From assembly GCF_041381155.1 (NCBI RefSeq), contig NC_091143.1, forward strand, positions 28,583,331 through 28,647,330: a stretch of 64,000 nt of DNA, given 5' to 3'. The notes beneath the pieces are model-generated. The model made no database searches. It saw only the letters and a list, made by a program, of their open reading frames with translations, and had not been told where the DNA came from. This stretch comes from Argopecten irradians (lineage: Eukaryota; Mollusca; Bivalvia; Pectinida; Pectinidae). The position numbers and the translations under genes were made by a program. Position 1 is the stretch's first letter, and the number at the start of each line of letters is the position of its first letter. Positions 60,701-64,000 of this stretch are shown piece after piece.

Positions 60701-62382
60701 GCAACAATATGATATAATGAAAAAGAACTCGGCATCATCTCAGGTTTGCAATAGACATTCGATGTTGGACTTTAATTATCAAAATCATGTAAGATGTCAA
60801 TTACAATGCATCATCATTATCAGAGAACGGCACCTGCAGGAAGTGTGCATGACGTCACGACGTAACCACATGAGATGTCAATAAAGGTGGTGTTGATTGA
60901 TAATCAGATTGGCAATTATATTGTGCAGGTATGACATCATGTAAAACTTATAAGGCGATGTCGTTGTCCGATCAATCTCAGGCTATCGAGTTTCTCTTCC
61001 GTAACACCGTGACTTTAAAGTAAGCATACTCATGCAAAATCATTCACAATTGCATACATAACAAAACAACAAGTGCACACTTCACTATGCAGTCGGTTTT
61101 CAAGTATTGAATAAAGTATATTTCATCGGAAACAAATAATTAATATGTTATTGTTATTGACACTCTTTAATTTACTGTAAATTAATTTTCTTTCACGACT
61201 TTTTTACGAAGATTAACGACGGATTCAAAAGTTGAATGGAAAATCCTTCAATATATATGATGAAGATAAAATGTAAACTTTTCAGAATATCAACTTTGAT
61301 CGCGAAATGCGCGAAAAGTAACTGTTGATTTTTATTGTTATTCCTTATCGATAATGCGTTTTCTTGATTCACAATATGATGGTCTTATCATTAACTGGCG
61401 TGATTATATGGAGATCATACATGTTTGGAAACTTCGGTGATATTCAGCATAGTCTGAATTTTAACTTTTAATTTCTTTTGATGCAGAAAAAAAGTCATTA
61501 GTATAGTAAAGTCCCCCTCACACTAAAAGTAAACTTGAAGATATCAACTCTCAACTAATGAATTTTAATGTCTAAATTATCAATACTTGTGCTTGTATTA
61601 AGGACAGTAATCATTTACACGATGAATAAATTTTCAATGAATTATGTCCCTTTAGACGTGAATTGGTTTATCGAATACACTACATAGGCCTAAACATATG
61701 AGTAGCTAAGACGAGAATGGTATGGATATTATTAATAACTTATTTCATTTTGGAACCAAGTCACAACAATAACACCAACATGAAATAAAAACAGCAATGT
61801 ATTTAATATCAATAAAGCATCTGTCGATGAAGTCAAGAATCTGGTATACACACTGTAATAAATTAGTAAAATCTCACATACGTTATATACATCATAGTTC
61901 TCACAGTCAAAACAAATAATAAACAAACCGTATGTACAAATATTAGCAATGTGCTATACAACATATCAACAGATGCCAATCAGTGTTTTTTCTATATCTA
62001 GTCATAGATAATTTATAATAGAAATATTTCATTTCAGATAAAACATTGCTTTTATCAACTTCTTGGAAAATTGAACTTATCTTACAATCAATTTTAGGAT
62101 GAATCAATTATATTTTGGCACCAGTACTTCAACAGAGATAAATTTTCCCGAAATATCATAACACACATTAAATATATCATTTTAATGTACGATTTCTCAT
62201 CTCAAAAATCAGATATTTGTCAAACAAAAAAAATATATTAGAGGTAACTTTCACAAAGAACTTTCAAGAAGTAATGCAAATAATTGACATAAAATAATAT
62301 CAACATTGGAAATCAGAATAACAAAATAATACACACACATTAAACATAAAATAAATTCTGTATTTTGTTTCTTTTATTCCAG
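57760..62382. other. Intergenic region between cyclophilin and chitin synthase
   Basis: No exon recognised on either strand across 4.6 kb. It is AT-rich with short ORFs of no known family. It includes a SINE-like piece at 58593-58690 and presumably the chitin synthase 3' UTR near its right end; AATAAA on the minus strand at about 62371-62376 lies only a few bases past that stop. Confidence 0.45.
58593..58690 (+). mobile_element. tRNA-derived SINE fragment, family B
   Basis: GGCCGGGTGGTGAAGCTGTT resembles the A-box half of a class II (serine/leucine) tRNA and CGAGTTCGAAGC the B box, with a long variable-arm-like stretch of CCTCCCCCTCTGAAA between. Same family as 8836 and 15795. Confidence 0.4.
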
Positions 62383-63999
62383 TTAATTGATATCTATTTT
62401 TACAGGGACGATTGGTACCGACTCTCTGCTGTCCTTTTTGAAGCTTCTTTTATACATTTTCTGTCTCATTATATTTTCCCTATCGGAAAACCTACTGCTA
62501 TCGTGCCTTGAGATACCGTTGGTTATTCCACCACGGAAAGCAAGTGTTCCTTTTTTCCACTTTCTGTGAATATTTTCTAGTCTATCTTCGAAAATCTGTT
62601 GGAGAATAGGCACATCGTTATTCTCGAAATTTCGTTTCTGTAGAACACGTGTCTTGCGACCAAATGTCCTGACGGTACCGCGCGGACTTTGCGGTAGTGA
62701 CGGTAACTCGTCGTACTGTTCCGATCCCTGAGACATGATGTCATCGTCCCCGTCATAGTCTGGCGGAAGTTCGTCGTAATCCGGTGCAGGTTCCATGCGT
62801 TGAAGTCTTTGCGCTTCACTGACAACAAAACGCACGAAATCTTCCTCAGTCTGTACTTTTTGGAACCAGTCGATCCGGGTACTGGACATGAGATGTAGGA
62901 ATGTCCCATACCTGTGGACAAACATACTGACAAACTGGAGGGAGATAGCGATGGCAAATATGGAGAGGAACGTAAGAGACAGAGGTTCGTATTTGCTGAT
63001 AATGTAGAACTTTTTCAGCTCGTCTTCCATGGACTGAAGCTGTAATGTAATGATCGTCCACAAGAAATTGATCATGAAGTAAATAAATACTACATTGTTC
63101 TTCAAGGAAATTAAATCCTCTTTGATTTTCTGTTTATGTGATTGATCCTCGTCGAGTGGATGCAAATATTTCTTAATCATGAACCTCCAGAAGCCAGCCT
63201 CTTCTTCTGACACGTGTTTTACTACGCCATCCCCTAGATATTCTAGTCCGAGCCAGTATGGATTTTCGGGATCTGCCTCCCAACCGGTCATATCCTCAAC
63301 AGGGGGCGTAGGTACTCTTTTGACTTCAGGCTGTCGGCTTTGTTTCGACACAGAACGTTGGATGGGTTCGTCAGTTTGAATTGCCACGGAACACGTCTGT
63401 ACATTTTCCTGACCTCCAAATAACCTTTTCAATGCACTTGTTAGATCTATGATAAGAGGGGCAAGACCAAGTCTGTTGAAGAAGCTTTTCCTGTCTTTTT
63501 TCTTTCGTTTTTCCTCCTGTATCCTTTGCAATTCTTCCTGTTCTTCTTTCGATAATTTCTTTGGAGTTTCTCTGGTACCCCACGAAACGTTATTGACATT
63601 GCAAAGGTAGTATACAGTCAGAAGGATGAAGGTAGACGGTACCGTAATGAAATACAGGGCACCGTACACCAAACAAAAGAACTCCTGCGGATGCAATATT
63701 CCTGCTATCATGAAAATAGATGCCAAACCAGTCAAGAACACAACATTCGGACTGCCGAAATTCTCGGTGACAATACTTATAACGGTTCCGACCGTCGCTA
63801 CCATCATGATGAGAGAATACAGGGCGGTGATGACAGCGGCCGCGAAGATTTGTACATCGTTCTTTAGTTTTAGACAAATTCCAAGATAGATGACAACCGG
63901 TAACAGGGACAGAATATACGACTCCCAGATGCCAAGTTTCAGAACAGAGTGATATGACCCTGTTATCATCAAGATGACAGTAGAGGGCGCTAAGATCGT
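62383..63999 (-). CDS. Chitin synthase, C-terminal part (3' terminal exon, 5' cut by window edge)
   Basis: Membrane enzyme that polymerises UDP-GlcNAc into chitin; in molluscs it serves shell, radula and gut lining. The frame is open from the window edge (TILAPSTVILM before the first Met at 63972) to the TAA at 62383, about 538 residues in one exon. Numbered from that Met, several hydrophobic segments fill 1-125 (LTGLASIFMIAGILHPQEFF, ALYFITVPSTF). Next comes the conserved SWGTRE at 130-135, then a charged coiled-coil-like KEEQEELQRIQEEKRKKKDR segment. YWLGLEYLGDG and GFWRFMIKKYLHPLD follow, then two more membrane segments (VVFIYFMINFLWTIITLQL; LTFLSIFAIAISLQFVSMFV). The acidic then basic tail contains ELPPDYDGDDD, a PPxY motif. 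The catalytic domain (EDR, QRRRW) is outside the window. SWGTRE and the following layout are typical of animal chitin synthases. Confidence 0.92.
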   Translation of the reverse strand, partial: TILAPSTVILMITGSYHSVLKLGIWESYILSLLPVVIYLGICLKLKNDVQIFAAAVITALYSLIMMVATVGTVISIVTENFGSPNVVFLTGLASIFMIAGILHPQEFFCLVYGALYFITVPSTFILLTVYYLCNVNNVSWGTRETPKKLSKEEQEELQRIQEEKRKKKDRKSFFNRLGLAPLIIDLTSALKRLFGGQENVQTCSVAIQTDEPIQRSVSKQSRQPEVKRVPTPPVEDMTGWEADPENPYWLGLEYLGDGVVKHVSEEEAGFWRFMIKKYLHPLDEDQSHKQKIKEDLISLKNNVVFIYFMINFLWTIITLQLQSMEDELKKFYIISKYEPLSLTFLSIFAIAISLQFVSMFVHRYGTFLHLMSSTRIDWFQKVQTEEDFVRFVVSEAQRLQRMEPAPDYDELPPDYDGDDDIMSQGSEQYDELPSLPQSPRGTVRTFGRKTRVLQKRNFENNDVPILQQIFEDRLENIHRKWKKGTLAFRGGITNGISRHDSSRFSDRENIMRQKMYKRSFKKDSRESVPIVPVKIDIN

Positions 64000-64000
64000 G

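Noticed and set aside
1-64000. Reverse transcriptase, integrase or viral remnant genes
   Set aside because: No RT (YxDD), integrase or capsid-like segment was recognised in the translated frames; repeats here appear non-autonomous.

Overview
The window is animal nuclear DNA, most likely from a bivalve mollusc (scallop- or oyster-like). Genes are split into short exons with GT-AG introns and sit in AT-rich DNA full of dispersed repeats. The gene set fits this: a mollusc-type chitin synthase, a paracaspase with several Ig domains, an alpha-arrestin and a secreted cyclophilin. tRNA-derived SINEs and repeats capped by hairpins (GAGGCCCAGAGGGCC, GACCCGAAGGGTC) also fit. No bacterial, plasmid or viral gene was recognised. 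All exon models come from reading splice sites and frame by eye, without cDNA.

Layout. 1-1498: a 60-68 bp tandem array, then the last two exons of a LigB-type extradiol dioxygenase-like gene (+). 1651-7480: foldback, composite and terminal-inverted-repeat elements. 7630-20321 (-): a complete 17-exon MALT1 paracaspase of 839 aa (death domain, three Ig-like domains, caspase-like domain with His501/Cys550, C-terminal Ig-like region). 20447-24455: a 28-bp satellite just upstream of the MALT1 start codon, interrupted by a 1.8-kb element. 26451-43899 (+): a complete 9-exon alpha-arrestin (ARRDC2/3/4 type, 418 aa) whose introns hold three hairpin-capped composite repeats and a 3.6-kb array of 75-bp units copied from the end of exon 7. 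43900-53027: no firm gene; one possible alternative last exon near 47824. 53028-57758 (-): a complete secreted cyclophilin (231 aa) with a likely 5' UTR exon and TATA-like box. 57760-62382: no gene seen. 62383-63999 (-): the 3' terminal exon of a chitin synthase, cut by the window edge.

Main observation. At five places, in three different genes, a tandem duplication or array straddles an exon-intron junction and carries the splice site plus the adjoining exon bases: the LigB acceptor (1-780), the MALT1 exon 14 donor (9312-9467), the MALT1 exon 6 acceptor (16823-16985), the arrestin exon 4 acceptor (28985-29400) and the arrestin exon 7 donor (37889-41488). The last presents some 45-48 near-identical 5' splice sites in a row, and its unit is 25 codons long, so alternative donor choice could add whole PPxY/proline-rich units to the protein.

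The neighbours form no operon-like pathway. MALT1 is an innate-immunity signalling protease, the alpha-arrestin a ubiquitin-ligase adaptor, the cyclophilin a secretory-pathway foldase, and chitin synthase makes chitin for shell, radula or gut lining.
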